A stretch of DNA of 64,000 nucleotides from an uncultured Clostridia bacterium. Its GTDB lineage: Bacteria > Bacillota > Clostridia > TANB77 > CAG-508. Position numbers and translations under genes: made by a program. Of this stretch, positions 20,001 to 29,165 are shown piece after piece. The notes beneath the pieces were generated by a model, which searched no databases, was not told the origin of the DNA, and worked only from the letters and a program-made list of their open reading frames with translations. How positions within the stretch are numbered: position 1 is the stretch's first letter; each line of letters starts with the position of its first letter. The DNA lies in assembly GCA_947632035.1 (NCBI GenBank), contig CANRNR010000001.1, positions 1 through 64,000 on the forward strand. The letters are read 5' to 3'.

Positions 20001-20338
20001 TCTGTTTTGCCTAAGAATGCAAAATCATTTTTTTGTGTTAAAAGTATGTAATCAATTAGCATTGCTCTTCCTGAACTAGATAAATGCTTTCTTGTTTTTC
20101 CCCCTACTTCATTTAAAATTCTATATGCCATACGAGCAAATGTAATTACTTCTGCTTTTAATATACTATTTGAAGGAGATGTTTCTAGTAACTTTTTTTC
20201 TGCTGTAAAAGAGAACTGTTCAGGTGTAATTATTTTAATTTGATGAGTAGTGTTTTCTTTTATTTTTTCCTGTACTTGCTTAAATACATAGCTACTTTTT
20301 CCTGTTCCTACTGTTCCATATATTATTTGTAAGCTCAC
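17018..20338 (-). CDS. addB: ATP-dependent helicase/deoxyribonuclease subunit B
   Basis: AddB (1106 aa, normal size) is the nuclease and Chi-recognition subunit of AddAB, which processes double-strand breaks for recombination. It shows the N-terminal P-loop GTVGTGKSSYVF, the C-terminal PD-(D/E)xK nuclease (VGKIDRIDI...IRIIDYKST) and the four cysteines of the Fe-S staple (YRSCAFSYY plus CDYCSYKAIC near the C-terminus). It starts with GTG, preceded by GGAGG. The partner addA, usually adjacent and downstream, is not in the window; downstream come pgeF and the LD-carboxypeptidase instead. Confidence 0.95.
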   Translation of the reverse strand: MSLQIIYGTVGTGKSSYVFKQVQEKIKENTTHQIKIITPEQFSFTAEKKLLETSPSNSILKAEVITFARMAYRILNEVGGKTRKHLSSSGRAMLIDYILLTQKNDFAFLGKTDENVEMIGRQLTELKKHQVSVEKLKEVCDETKNKYLQTKLKDITNLYELYTNQIETQYLDENDNLNLLAEKLESSKEFYNCDIYIDEFAGFTLQEYEILRKLMKISHKVTITICADNLNENTNPDTDIFYANKQTANRILNIAREEQIEIEEPIRLLEEKRFKTKELAYLVKSMREPYYKPYQDEIENISLFLANNPYSEIEEVAIQITKLAKQGYRYEDIAVITKDITTYSSLAKAIFNKYQIPVFIDEKKDLSSNLLVKLVLSLLEIFAKNWSYEAMFGLIKTGFFELDNYDISLLENYCIKWGIKGSRWYAKEWKFYDENDEEKQKILYAKEKIVSPLLKFKNNLAGYKTVKEITKGIYEFLKENNIEQKLNEKVQYLKETNNLEIAKEYEISLKILIDLLDEIVLVLGEKVVTFERYSKILKMGFSQSDLGTIPATADQVVIGDIDRSRTHKVRVAFLIGLNDGSFPQAIKDEGFLDDEDRRTLKEQGIELAKTTLEQLYDDNFNIYKAFGTAEEKLFLLYLSSDSDGGSLRPSILVNKIKRIFPNLKETSDVVKRESNILLDSTTFDELLVKLREYKNGEEIEPIWFEVYKYYELHDKDKLENSLKALEYKNIPEKIEKSNLQKLYGDTLKTSVSRLEQYRSCAFSYYLKYGLKLKEKRDFKIESFDTGSFMHEVIDRFFEVLEERNISVKRLEKEEAKKITEEVIEEKLALKQYEIFNSIPKYRAVAKRLSRAITQSMWYIVEGLKYSEFELVGHEVEFGEGKEYLPIIFELEDGKKVEIVGKIDRIDIAKMPDGSYIRIIDYKSTPHNINLNEVRGGLQLQLLTYLDVACKSKGYMPAGALYLTLVGKNISRDPEENQEIIEAELRKQFKMQGLILADSNIVKKMDTNLEKAGGKSNIIDASILKSGNVGKNDRNISRKQFEDLQVYIEKTIKQISSEILNGSIPIEPYYNVQSKATGCDYCSYKAICKFNQVAQNSYRYISKDSEI

Positions 20339-20481
20339 TATTTTTTCCTCCTTCTAATTTCAGTTTTCCTATGTTTATTTTGCTTTATCTTTTATTTAAT
20401 TTCTCTATTACTTTATATAAATTTTAAAATCTTTATGTATTTTATATTAGTTTAAACTTTTTTTGTATTTATTAGTCTTTT

Positions 20482-21351
20482 TTAAGCTTCCCTTTTCCAG
20501 TAAAATAAATATTGTTGTGCAAGACCTGCTAGGTTTCCATACTTTTCTTTTGCTAAACTTTCTATTTGCTCTCTTTTTAATTTACTTTCTTCTGGTAAAT
20601 TAAAATATAGCTCATTCATTACTCTTCTTACCCAAACATCAACTGGAAATACATCTAAACATTTTAAAGTAGAAAATAGCATTATGCAATCTGCTACTTT
20701 TGGTCCTACTCCTGGAAGTGTTAAAAGTATTTCTTTAATAACTTTACTATCTTTTTCTTTTGATAGCTTATCCAAATCTACTTCTTTATTAAGAATAAGC
20801 TTTGTGGTTTGGTAAACTCTTTCATCTCTGAAGCCTAGCCCCAACCTTCTTAAATCCTCTACTTTTGCCTTTGCTAGTTGCTCTTTGGTTGGGAAACTAT
20901 AATATGTTTTTCCATTCCACTTAATTTCTGTTCCATATTCTTTAGATATTCTCTCAATTATTCCTTTAATTCTTGGAATATTGTTGTTTGCAGAAATTAT
21001 AAATGAAATTATGGTTTCCCACAAATCTTGGTTTAAAAGCCTTATTCCGCTTCCATATTCAATACTATTTTTAAGTGGTTCATCTACTTTTCTTAAAGTC
21101 TCTTTTATTTTTTCATAATCTCTTTCTAAATCAAAATACTTATTTACAGTTTCTTTAATATCATTTTCACAAATGCCTTTAAATACAATATTTTCACCAT
21201 CTATTTTTACATTTAAAACATTATTTTTAAAAACACCTGTATAGCTTTTATCTTCTTCTTCATTCCACCTAAAGCATTGCCCACATTCAAATATAGCTTT
21301 TAGCTCAAATGTAGGTATTTTTTTCATTATATATGTTTGTTCTTCTTCCAT
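20482..21351 (-). CDS. ogg: 8-oxoguanine DNA glycosylase
   Basis: The 289-aa protein is an OGG-type bifunctional glycosylase/AP lyase. The N-terminal domain holds FECGQCFRW. The helix-hairpin-helix is TLPGVGPKVADCIMLFS, with the catalytic lysine in GPKVAD, followed by the catalytic aspartate in DVFPVDVWVRR. It removes 8-oxoG opposite C. The start at 21351 has an SD (AAGGGG). It begins 13 bp after the histidine-kinase stop, so it is likely the third gene of that operon. This links an envelope-sensing two-component system with oxidative DNA repair by transcription (inference). Confidence 0.92.
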   Translation of the reverse strand: MEEEQTYIMKKIPTFELKAIFECGQCFRWNEEEDKSYTGVFKNNVLNVKIDGENIVFKGICENDIKETVNKYFDLERDYEKIKETLRKVDEPLKNSIEYGSGIRLLNQDLWETIISFIISANNNIPRIKGIIERISKEYGTEIKWNGKTYYSFPTKEQLAKAKVEDLRRLGLGFRDERVYQTTKLILNKEVDLDKLSKEKDSKVIKEILLTLPGVGPKVADCIMLFSTLKCLDVFPVDVWVRRVMNELYFNLPEESKLKREQIESLAKEKYGNLAGLAQQYLFYWKREA

Positions 21352-21364
21352 AGCTTACCCCTTT

Positions 21365-22864
21365 TTATTTAGCCTTATTTACTTCAAAATAAAACTCTAC
21401 ACCATTTTCCTTATTTAAAGCTCCATAGGCATTTGCATAATTTGTCTGAATTGCCTTTACAAGTGCAAGCCCTATTCCAGTTCCGCCATCTTCCCTATTT
21501 CTTGACTCATCAATTTTATAGAACCTGCCCCATATTCTTTCTAAATCTTCTTCAGGAATTTGCTTTCCTGTGTTATAAATTGACATTTTTATTTTTTCTT
21601 CTTTTTCTTCAATAGTAATTTTTATTTGTTTTTTGCCGTCAATTTCCTCTGCATGCTTAATTGCATTTGTAAAATAATTTGTTACAACTTGGTCTATGTA
21701 AAAATCATCTGCATACGCAAAAACTTGCTCTTTTGTATCAAACACAACTTCTATTTGCTTTTCTTTAAGCATAACATCACATTTTCTAATAACTTCTTTG
21801 GTTAGTTCTACTAAATTAAATTTGCTGTCATTAAATTCTCTTTTTCCATATTCTAGTTTCATAAGCTCTAAAAGCTGTTTTACCAATTTGTCCATTTTGT
21901 TTGATTCATCTAGAATTACTTCAGCATAAAAATTTCTAGATTCCTCATCTGTATTTACATTTTCAATTAATCCCTCTGCATAGCCTTGAATTAAAGCTAT
22001 TGGGGTTTTAAGTTCATGTGATACATCTGAAATAAATTGTTTACGCATTTCATCAATTTTTGATTTTTCTTCAATATCTTTTTCTAGTTCTAAATTGTTT
22101 TCTCTTAATTGTTCAATCGTTGTTTCTAGCTTATCAGACATGGTATTTATATTTTTACCAAGTTCATTTATTTCATCATCTGAATCTGTAATTCGGTATT
22201 TCTGGCTAAAATCTAATTTTGAAACTTTTTTAGTTATATCATTTAATTGCAAAATTGGATCTGTAAACTTTCTAGAAATAAAAGATGCAATAAATGATGA
22301 TAATATAATTGTTAAAATACCTATACAAAATAAAGTAGTATTTGAAATTCTAACACTTTCTTCTATTGGAGCAATTGGCATTCTTATGTATAAATTGTAG
22401 TCATTAACTAGTGTTGCTGTTAATAAAATATAATTTGAACTATTACTATTATCCATTATTGTAGTTATTTCAACTTCTTTATCTTTGTAAATAGTATTAG
22501 TTCTACTAAATTTTCCTTTTAATTCGGATAAATTGGTTATTTGGTTTATGTTGTCTAAAAAATCTCTATCAGTTGAAAATAGTATTAAGTTTGTATCTGC
22601 CTTTATTAAAATATCAAAGTTATTTCTATATGCTATTTTTCTTATTTCTGTTTCTAAGTTATATTCTAATGATGGCTCTGCATAATAATCATTTATTCGT
22701 TTATATGCTTCCTTGATTGCCTTTGTTTTACTGTACATATAGAAATTTTCTAGTACTAAGTTATTTATAATTACAAGGCATAAAACTAAAAACATTATGA
22801 TAACACATAATGTAAAAAACACCCTTACTCTTACTGATTTTAGTTTTTCTTTTAATTTTTTCAT
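21365..22864 (-). CDS. Sensor histidine kinase (HAMP, HisKA, HATPase)
   Basis: The 499-aa membrane kinase has TM1 at about 14-36, an extracellular sensor of about 135 residues, TM2 at about 175-196, a HAMP domain, and a HisKA box with the phospho-accepting His283 in FISDVSHELKTPIALI. The HATPase domain ends with GTGIGLALVKAI. It is paired with the response regulator 94 bp upstream, the classic PhoR/PhoP-like arrangement. The sensor has no recognisable ligand motif. The 11-bp-spaced repeats upstream of the zinc-peptidase gene are a possible target class of its partner. Confidence 0.94.
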   Translation of the reverse strand: MKKLKEKLKSVRVRVFFTLCVIIMFLVLCLVIINNLVLENFYMYSKTKAIKEAYKRINDYYAEPSLEYNLETEIRKIAYRNNFDILIKADTNLILFSTDRDFLDNINQITNLSELKGKFSRTNTIYKDKEVEITTIMDNSNSSNYILLTATLVNDYNLYIRMPIAPIEESVRISNTTLFCIGILTIILSSFIASFISRKFTDPILQLNDITKKVSKLDFSQKYRITDSDDEINELGKNINTMSDKLETTIEQLRENNLELEKDIEEKSKIDEMRKQFISDVSHELKTPIALIQGYAEGLIENVNTDEESRNFYAEVILDESNKMDKLVKQLLELMKLEYGKREFNDSKFNLVELTKEVIRKCDVMLKEKQIEVVFDTKEQVFAYADDFYIDQVVTNYFTNAIKHAEEIDGKKQIKITIEEKEEKIKMSIYNTGKQIPEEDLERIWGRFYKIDESRNREDGGTGIGLALVKAIQTNYANAYGALNKENGVEFYFEVNKAK

Positions 22865-22958
22865 TTTTCCTCTTTCTATTTTCCTTTATATTGTACTATT
22901 CTTATGCTATTTTTATAATTTGTTTTGTGATTGATTTATAGCCCTTATTTTAGTAAAA

Positions 22959-23636
22959 CTACTTAATTTCAAACTTGTAGCCAATTCCCCTCATGGTTTC
23001 AATATACTTTCCTTTTTTACCTAGCTTATGTCTTATTTTCTTTATATGGCTATCAATAGTTCTTGAATCTCCATAATAGTCATAGTTCCATACATTGTTT
23101 AATATTTTATCTCTTGATAAAGCAATATTTTCATTATCTACTAAATACTTTAATAGTTCATATTCTCTTAGACTCATGTCTACTTGCTTACCATCTACTT
23201 TTACAGTTCTTCCTTCTGGGTCTATTACAATTCCACCATAATCTTTTGTTTCGTTTTTATCTCCAGAAGTTCTTTTTAATATAGCCTCTACTCTTGCAAC
23301 TAAAATCTTTGGACTAAATGGCTTAGAAATATATTCATCTACTCCTAATTCAAATCCAAATAATTCATCTTGTTCTTCTCCCCTTGCTGTAAGCATTACA
23401 ATAGGAACTTTCGATGTTTGTCTAATTTGACGAAGTACAGACCAACCATCTAACTTTGGCATCATAACATCTAATAAAATCAAATTTATCTTACTTGAGT
23501 TTTCTTCATATACTTTTAATGCTTGTTCTCCATCTTCTGCTTCTAGTATATTATAACCTTTTTGCAATAAAAAGTCTTTAATTAATTTTCTCATTCTTGA
23601 TTCATCATCTACAACTAATATGGTACTATTATTCAT
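22959..23636 (-). CDS. OmpR/PhoB-family response regulator
   Basis: The 225-aa regulator has a receiver domain with the acidic pocket in VVDDESRMRK, phospho-acceptor Asp56 (LILLDVMMP), and conserved Thr and Lys residues (VMLTARGEE; YISKPFSPK). The C-terminal winged helix carries the typical LREYELLKYLVDN and TIDSHIKKIRHKLG. It starts with ATG after AAGGAGG and heads the operon with the kinase and ogg. Such proteins bind direct repeats at 11-bp spacing. Confidence 0.95.
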   Translation of the reverse strand: MNNSTILVVDDESRMRKLIKDFLLQKGYNILEAEDGEQALKVYEENSSKINLILLDVMMPKLDGWSVLRQIRQTSKVPIVMLTARGEEQDELFGFELGVDEYISKPFSPKILVARVEAILKRTSGDKNETKDYGGIVIDPEGRTVKVDGKQVDMSLREYELLKYLVDNENIALSRDKILNNVWNYDYYGDSRTIDSHIKKIRHKLGKKGKYIETMRGIGYKFEIK

Positions 23637-23785
23637 ATTGTTCCTCCTTGTAATTTTACTTTTAATTGTTGCATATTGTTTAATGTAAATTCAATATTAT
23701 TATACATTATATATTGGCTTTATGTCTATATTGTGAACAGAAATTAAACAATTAGCATATAAATAAAAACAAACTCTAAAAACCC

Positions 23786-23814
23786 TAAGACAAAAACCCC
23801 GTCCCATTGTCCTA
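23786..23814. repeat. 29-nt interspersed hairpin repeat, copy 1
   Basis: TAAGACAA-(13 nt, C-rich)-TTGTCCTA. It has one mismatch to the two copies near 49.7-49.95 kb. The spl stop codon (TAG, 23814-23812) lies inside it, so it may serve as the 3' hairpin of spl. Confidence 0.75.
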
Positions 23815-24870
23815 AACAATATATTTAATTTCATTATGTGGAAAGTATTTTCTCATTAAATCTCTTAAAAATATTTCCGCTTCTTCTCTTACTTCTCTGT
23901 TATAGGTATATTTGCCTTTTCCTCTACCAGTCATAATGTTTGGGTTATATAAATTAAGTAAAGTTGGAAATGCTTCTTCATTTATTTTTCTATGAATGTA
24001 ACTATAAGTCATAAATATAAGTTCAAAGAAAGTCACTTTTTTTACTTTTTCACTTAAATTTTCAGCTAAATATTGTACTAATTCAGTATATTTTTCTCTC
24101 CAATCTTCTACTAAAATTATTGGCGCTATTAAAATTCCTATTGGATAATCTGCATCACATAGCTTGTTTATTGCTTGAACTCTTTTTTCAAGTGGAGATG
24201 TACCTATTTCAACAGTTCTTACTATTTCTTTCGGATTTACGCTCATTCTCACTATTATTTTTCCTTTATGGCTTAAAGGAAGTATTGGGTCTACCATATC
24301 AAATTTAGTTGGAAATGTTAGAAATCCTTTGGGATTTTCTACAAAGTTTTCTATTGTCCAATTTAAGTTTCCTGTAATTGTATTTTCTAAGATTAAATCA
24401 CTATTACTTCCTATTTCTAATACTAAATCTTTTTCGCTTTGGTTTGCTACTCTCTTAATTTTATCTAACATTTGCTCACGATTGACAAATAACCTTAAAT
24501 ATGCACATTTGTTATAATTACATACCAAATAGCAGTATAAGCACATTGCTATACAGCCTGATGAAGTGTATGGCACTAAGAAGTCTGAAATTTTGTGTTC
24601 TGTGGAATGCTCATTTTTAACATTATTCCACTTTCCTTTTCCCTTATCTTGATTTGGCACAAAGTTATGCGTTTTACGTATTCCTATTATCAAATTTTGT
24701 TTCATATTAGGAAATTCACTATTTGATTTTTTTCTCATTTCTTCTATATTGTTATGATTTGCAATTTCTATGCATGGAATTCCTTTGTCTCTATATCTTG
24801 TAAGTAGCTCTTTTCCAAGCTTATAATTTTCACTTTCTTTTTCATAATAAACTGATTTAGGCAAGAACAT
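23812..24870 (-). CDS. splB: Spore photoproduct lyase family radical-SAM protein
   Basis: This protein carries the SPL-type radical-SAM motif in TSSGCIAMCLYCYL (Cys-x3-Cys-x2-Cys) and the family N-terminus (PKSVYYEKESENYKLGKELL). SPL repairs the thymine dimer 5-thyminyl-5,6-dihydrothymine in germinating spores. I chose the ATG at 24870 because an SD (AAAAGGAG) lies inside the six upstream codons of the longer form. The 352-residue length and C-terminus (KYFPHNEIKYIV) fit the family. Its substrate could differ, since SPL-like paralogues exist in Clostridia. The stop codon overlaps a 29-nt dispersed repeat. Confidence 0.85.
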   Translation of the reverse strand: MFLPKSVYYEKESENYKLGKELLTRYRDKGIPCIEIANHNNIEEMRKKSNSEFPNMKQNLIIGIRKTHNFVPNQDKGKGKWNNVKNEHSTEHKISDFLVPYTSSGCIAMCLYCYLVCNYNKCAYLRLFVNREQMLDKIKRVANQSEKDLVLEIGSNSDLILENTITGNLNWTIENFVENPKGFLTFPTKFDMVDPILPLSHKGKIIVRMSVNPKEIVRTVEIGTSPLEKRVQAINKLCDADYPIGILIAPIILVEDWREKYTELVQYLAENLSEKVKKVTFFELIFMTYSYIHRKINEEAFPTLLNLYNPNIMTGRGKGKYTYNREVREEAEIFLRDLMRKYFPHNEIKYIV

Positions 24871-25008
24871 AAGTATTCTCCTTTTCATTTTTTACTTATA
24901 TTCTTGCCTATTTTAAGTTTATTATTCGATTATATATTAATTCTTTACTATTATTCTAGAATATACATAGAACTTTATCTTACTTCTATTTCAATTTTTT
25001 ATTTATCT

Positions 25009-25677
25009 TTACCTAGTTCCAATAAGTGCTTTAATTTTTATTCCTTGCTCACTAAACATTTTTTCATGTTCTGTTTCAATGTTTTCAAAACTCTCCCAAA
25101 AGTTTTCTTCACTTTTTAAGTCTCTTGTTATCTTTTCTATTTTAAAGCCTGTATCCTCAAAATAGTGTATACTTTCTTCAAACAAATTACTGTCATCTGT
25201 TTTAAAATATATTTTTCCTTCTGGCTTCAAAAATTCTTTGTAATGTTCAAGTTGCCTTGTGTATGTAAGTCTTTTTTTGTGATGTTTTCCTCTTGGCCAT
25301 GGGTTGCAAAAGTTAATATATATTCCATCTACTGCATCTTTTTCAGATAATATTAGTAAAATTCTTTCTATATCAAACCTAGTTAAAATTACATTGTCTA
25401 TTTCTTTTTTTGCTTCTTTGTAAGTTTCCTCTACTTTTCTTTTTGCTAAGCCTAGCATAGGGTCAACTAAGTCTATTGCTATATAATTGTTTTCTGGATG
25501 TTTTAGAGCCATTTGTGATATAAATGCTCCTTTACCGCATCCTAATTCTACAAATAATGGTTTTTCTGGTTTTGCAAATTCTTTTCTCCAGTTTCCTTTA
25601 ATTTCTTCTGGATGCTCTCTATAAAAAGTACTTTCTTCTAGCTCTTTTCTTGCCCATGGTTTATACCTTATTCTCAT
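25009..25677 (-). CDS. trmB: tRNA (guanine-46-N7)-methyltransferase
   Basis: TrmB (222 aa) makes m7G46 in the tRNA variable loop using SAM. Recognisable parts are the SAM-binding FVELGCGKGAFISQMA, EDNYIAIDL-like motif II (NNYIAIDLVDPML), the catalytic NFCNPWPRGKHHKKRLT and the C-terminal FKTDDSNLFEESI. The length is typical. The upstream SD is weak. Confidence 0.95.
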   Translation of the reverse strand: MRIRYKPWARKELEESTFYREHPEEIKGNWRKEFAKPEKPLFVELGCGKGAFISQMALKHPENNYIAIDLVDPMLGLAKRKVEETYKEAKKEIDNVILTRFDIERILLILSEKDAVDGIYINFCNPWPRGKHHKKRLTYTRQLEHYKEFLKPEGKIYFKTDDSNLFEESIHYFEDTGFKIEKITRDLKSEENFWESFENIETEHEKMFSEQGIKIKALIGTR

Positions 25678-25774
25678 TTATTTTTACCATTCTTTCTAGT
25701 TGTCTTTAAATTATTATTTAACTTTTAATAGAAGTTTTAAGCTTTCTAACTTTTAACTTCTTGCATTTCTATCA

Positions 25775-26974
25775 TTAATCATTACTACAAATGTGCTTTC
25801 TTGTCATTTCTAAAAGATCTAATGGTGTAAATCCTATTATCTGCGTTTTAGATCTATCTTTTTTTAGTTCTGTTTCTAAAGTTTTTAGAACCTTTTGTTT
25901 AGTTTCTTCCTTTTCCATATCTATGTAATCTATTATTATAATGCCACCTATGTCACGCATACGTAGTTGTTTTGCAATTTCTATGCTTGCTTCTCTATTT
26001 ACTGTACATACTGTCTCTTCTAGCTCTTTGTTGCCTGTGTATTTTCCTGAGTTTACATCTATTGCAGTTAATGCTTCAGTTTTATCTATTGTAATAAAAC
26101 CTCCGCATTTAAGCCATATTTTCCTATTATTTGTCTTCTCTAATTGATGTTCTAAATCATAAATGTCAAAAACATTTTCTCTTTTTTCAAGCTTTACTTT
26201 TCCCTTTAGTCCAACATCTGCCAAAAATTCATCAACATATGTATATACTTCGTTATGGTTTGTAACTATTCTTTCTATGTTTTGGTCTATAACATCAGTT
26301 AATAGTTTTTTGATAATTCCTTCGTTTTTATATAATAATATTGGTTTCAATTTTGAGCTTTTTTTAAGCTTTTCCGCTTTGACTATAATTTCTTTATAGT
26401 CTTCTAATACTTTTTCTATATCTTGTTTTATTAGTTCTTCTGATTTTCCCTCAGCTGATGTTCTTATAATTATACCATAGTTCTTTGGCAAATTTTTTCT
26501 TGCTATTTCAATTAATCTTTTCTTTTCTGCTTCTTTTTCTATTTTTTGTGAAATTGTAATAAATTCAGTATCAGGCATAAGTACGACAAATCTTCCAGGT
26601 AAACTTATATGAGTAGATACTCTAGCACCTTTTTTGTTTGTGTTATCTCTTTTTACTTGAACTAAAATTGGCATACCTGAACGTATATAGTTTTTAATAT
26701 CATATTTACTCAATACTTCGTTTTTATTTCCTGTTTCATTGCTGATTTTTGGTATAATATCTTTAATGTGAATGAAAGTATTTTTGCCTAATCCAATATC
26801 AACAAATGCTGCTTGCATACCAACTAAAACATTTTCTACTATTCCTAAATATATGTTACCTTCTAATCTTGTTTGGTCTTGTCTTTCTTCATATTTTTCT
26901 ACTAAATTTCCATTTTCTACTAAGGTAACAATTTTATTATTTTGTTCATCTTGTTTTATTATAATTTCTTGCAT
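25775..26974 (-). CDS. rng: Ribonuclease E/G family endoribonuclease, short form
   Basis: The 399-aa protein has the S1 domain (GNIYLGIVENVLVGMQAAFVD), the RNase H-like part and the DNase I-like catalytic part, with the two Mg-binding aspartates in ALTAIDVNSGKYTG and GGIIIIDYIDM. It stops at FTPLDLLEMTRKHICSND. The zinc-link CPxC motif and small domain that normally follow this point in E. coli RNase E/G are missing. No continuation was seen in another frame. It should still cut RNA, but zinc-linked tetramer formation would be affected. Confidence 0.88.
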   Translation of the reverse strand: MQEIIIKQDEQNNKIVTLVENGNLVEKYEERQDQTRLEGNIYLGIVENVLVGMQAAFVDIGLGKNTFIHIKDIIPKISNETGNKNEVLSKYDIKNYIRSGMPILVQVKRDNTNKKGARVSTHISLPGRFVVLMPDTEFITISQKIEKEAEKKRLIEIARKNLPKNYGIIIRTSAEGKSEELIKQDIEKVLEDYKEIIVKAEKLKKSSKLKPILLYKNEGIIKKLLTDVIDQNIERIVTNHNEVYTYVDEFLADVGLKGKVKLEKRENVFDIYDLEHQLEKTNNRKIWLKCGGFITIDKTEALTAIDVNSGKYTGNKELEETVCTVNREASIEIAKQLRMRDIGGIIIIDYIDMEKEETKQKVLKTLETELKKDRSKTQIIGFTPLDLLEMTRKHICSND

Positions 26975-27111
26975 TTTTCTTTTTTTACTATCTTACTATT
27001 CTATTTAAGATAGTTAGTTCTCCCTTTCCTTTACTATATTTATATATTTTTTGCATAACAACTTGATTCTAGTATATAACTTAATATAAATATTTAAATT
27101 TATTCATTTCT

Positions 27112-27669
27112 TTAATTATACTTATTCATTGCAGAATCAATTCCATTTTTCAAAAATTCATCTGTTGCTTCTGCTGCCTTTTCTATTCCTACCTCTAAGT
27201 TTTTATAAGTTTCTTCATCTAAAGGTCCTATTACATAGTCTATTGCATCATACTCATCTACAGGTTTACCAATTCCTACACGTATTCTTGGAAAGTCTTC
27301 ATTTACTAATTCGTGAACTACTGATTTTGCACCATTATGTGTGCCAGGTCCACCTTTTTTTCTGATTTTAATTGTTCCTACTTCTACATCCATGTCATCA
27401 TAAATTACTAAAATATTTTCTACAGGAATTTTATAAAAGTCTGCAAATGGCTTTATACATTGACCACTCAAATTCATAAATGTTTGTGGTTTTAGCAAAA
27501 TTACTTTTTGATTTTCTATTATTCCGCTTCCGTATTCACCATTAAACTTATTTCTTGTAATATCTATTTCATATTTTTTTGCTATTTTATTTATTACATC
27601 AAAACCCATGTTGTGCCTAGTTTTGCTATACTCTGGTTCTGGGTTTCCTAAACCTACTATTAAATACAT
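27112..27669 (-). CDS. pth: Peptidyl-tRNA hydrolase
   Basis: Pth (185 aa) releases peptidyl-tRNA that drops off the ribosome. It has the family signature: GLGNPEPEYSKTRHNMGFDV with catalytic His20, LLKPQTFMNLSG, the Asp in VIYDDMDV, and GGPGTHNGAKSV. It starts with ATG after AAAAGG. In Bacillus pth lies near other housekeeping genes; here it follows two glycosyltransferases and a GNAT gene. Confidence 0.97.
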   Translation of the reverse strand: MYLIVGLGNPEPEYSKTRHNMGFDVINKIAKKYEIDITRNKFNGEYGSGIIENQKVILLKPQTFMNLSGQCIKPFADFYKIPVENILVIYDDMDVEVGTIKIRKKGGPGTHNGAKSVVHELVNEDFPRIRVGIGKPVDEYDAIDYVIGPLDEETYKNLEVGIEKAAEATDEFLKNGIDSAMNKYN

Positions 27670-27691
27670 ATTAAATTACCTTTTCTTAATC

Positions 27692-28147
27692 TTATATTTT
27701 TAATTCATAAAATTTTGCTATTCTATTATTTTCAATAATTTCATTTGTCTGAATAAATCCATTTTTAACATAAAAACCAATCGCTCTTTCTAACTGATTA
27801 TATGTCCCTAATATTAATTTTTCTAAGTTTATTTTCTTAGCAAAACATAACACTTCATTTAATAATTGTTGTGCTAAATTCTTTCCTCTATATTCTCTTT
27901 CACAACATACTCCTTGAAGTTCTCCCATTGTTTCCTTAATTTCCATTAATATAGTGGCAATAATATTTCCTTCTTGATTTTCTATATACCAAATATGCAT
28001 ATTAGGCAAATCATAGTCTTTTTGGAGATAATTATCTTTATATTCTATAAATCCATGTTCTTCTACTAATACTTTCAATATTAGCTTTTTTATTCTTTCT
28101 GATATATTTACATCTTTTTCATATTTTTTTATAATAAATGTAGACAT
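27692..28147 (-). CDS. GNAT-family N-acetyltransferase
   Basis: A 151-aa acetyltransferase of GNAT fold: the acetyl-CoA loop is REYRGKNLAQQLLNEVL and the C-terminal strand-helix is LGTYNQLERAIGFYVKNGF. The substrate is unknown. I start it at 28147 because that ATG overlaps the stop of the upstream glycosyltransferase (TAATG) and has GGAAGGAAA at proper distance; the longer frame would overlap further. It is translationally coupled to the glycosyltransferase, so the two probably act together, for example on sugar or cell-surface modification (inference). Confidence 0.85.
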   Translation of the reverse strand: MSTFIIKKYEKDVNISERIKKLILKVLVEEHGFIEYKDNYLQKDYDLPNMHIWYIENQEGNIIATILMEIKETMGELQGVCCEREYRGKNLAQQLLNEVLCFAKKINLEKLILGTYNQLERAIGFYVKNGFIQTNEIIENNRIAKFYELKI

Positions 28148-29154
28148 TATAATATTTCCTTCCATTTTACTTTAATATCATCAATATCATATACAAAATC
28201 TTTCAAATTGTTTTTTAACCTTTCTTTGTTTACAATTATATCATTTATCCTTCTCTCCCAATTTTGCATATCATTTCTATTTAAAATAATTCCATTTTCT
28301 AGGTCTGTAATTTGTTCAAATGCTGCTTCAAAATCAGTTACTATGCATGGAATACCAATTATTTTAGATTCTGTTATTACTAATCCAGATGTCTCTCTTT
28401 CACTAAGTAATACCGTATAATCACTATTTTTCATATAGCAGTACGGGTTTTCCTTATGCCCCAACATAATAATATTATTAGAATACGGCTGTAATAAGTT
28501 AACTACTTCATCATGCTCTTTTTTATTGCTTCCTTTTCCTAACACATACCATTTGAAATCAATATTGTTTTGTATTAATTTATCAGCTAAGTATTTAACT
28601 CTTGCATAACCTTTTATTGGTGCAAACCTAGCTACTGTTGTTAATGTTAAAGTATTTCCTTTTTCCATTAATACATTAATTTCAGATTTTTGTTTAATTT
28701 GTTTTGCATCTAGTATATTATGTATTATTTGTGTTATATTTTTAGCTTTTGGACAAATTGATATTATTTTATTTTTGGCATAATCACTTACTGTTATTAC
28801 TTTATCAATATATTTATTTTCAACACTATCTATTAAAAATTCTTCTTGTCCATCACCAAAGTAATGAAACCAAAAATATGCATTTTTATAATGCACATTT
28901 TTCATAATTGCTTTAATTTGTAGACTAGCTTCTGTACAATATATTAAAGTATCAATTTGTATTTTTGAATTAATATCTTTATATTGAGCCAGCTTATTAT
29001 ATTGGTCTAACATATCACAATATGAATTTTCTTTATCTTTATAGTAATATAAAAGTTCATATTGTTCTTTATTTAATGCTTTCATAAGGTTTAAGGTCTC
29101 AATTTCCGTTCCACCATTATATATTCCACTAAAATAAAAAAGAATTTTTTTCAT
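28147..29154 (-). CDS. Glycosyltransferase, GT-B fold (family 4-like)
   Basis: The 335-aa protein starts KKILFYFSGIYNGGTEIETLNLMKAL, the acceptor-side loop typical of GT4/GT1 glycosyltransferases. The C-terminal half has TVARFAPIKGYARVKYLAD, WYVLGKGSNKKEH and the donor-binding region (CYMKNSDYTVLLSERETSGLVITESKIIG, with the E-x7-E spacing). It should transfer a nucleotide-sugar to a surface glycan in the cytoplasm. It ends in an ATG/TAA overlap with the GNAT gene and follows another glycosyltransferase by 11 bp. This three-gene set splits the usual pth-recO neighbourhood. Confidence 0.88.
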   Translation of the reverse strand: MKKILFYFSGIYNGGTEIETLNLMKALNKEQYELLYYYKDKENSYCDMLDQYNKLAQYKDINSKIQIDTLIYCTEASLQIKAIMKNVHYKNAYFWFHYFGDGQEEFLIDSVENKYIDKVITVSDYAKNKIISICPKAKNITQIIHNILDAKQIKQKSEINVLMEKGNTLTLTTVARFAPIKGYARVKYLADKLIQNNIDFKWYVLGKGSNKKEHDEVVNLLQPYSNNIIMLGHKENPYCYMKNSDYTVLLSERETSGLVITESKIIGIPCIVTDFEAAFEQITDLENGIILNRNDMQNWERRINDIIVNKERLKNNLKDFVYDIDDIKVKWKEIL

Positions 29155-29165
29155 TTAATTTTCTC

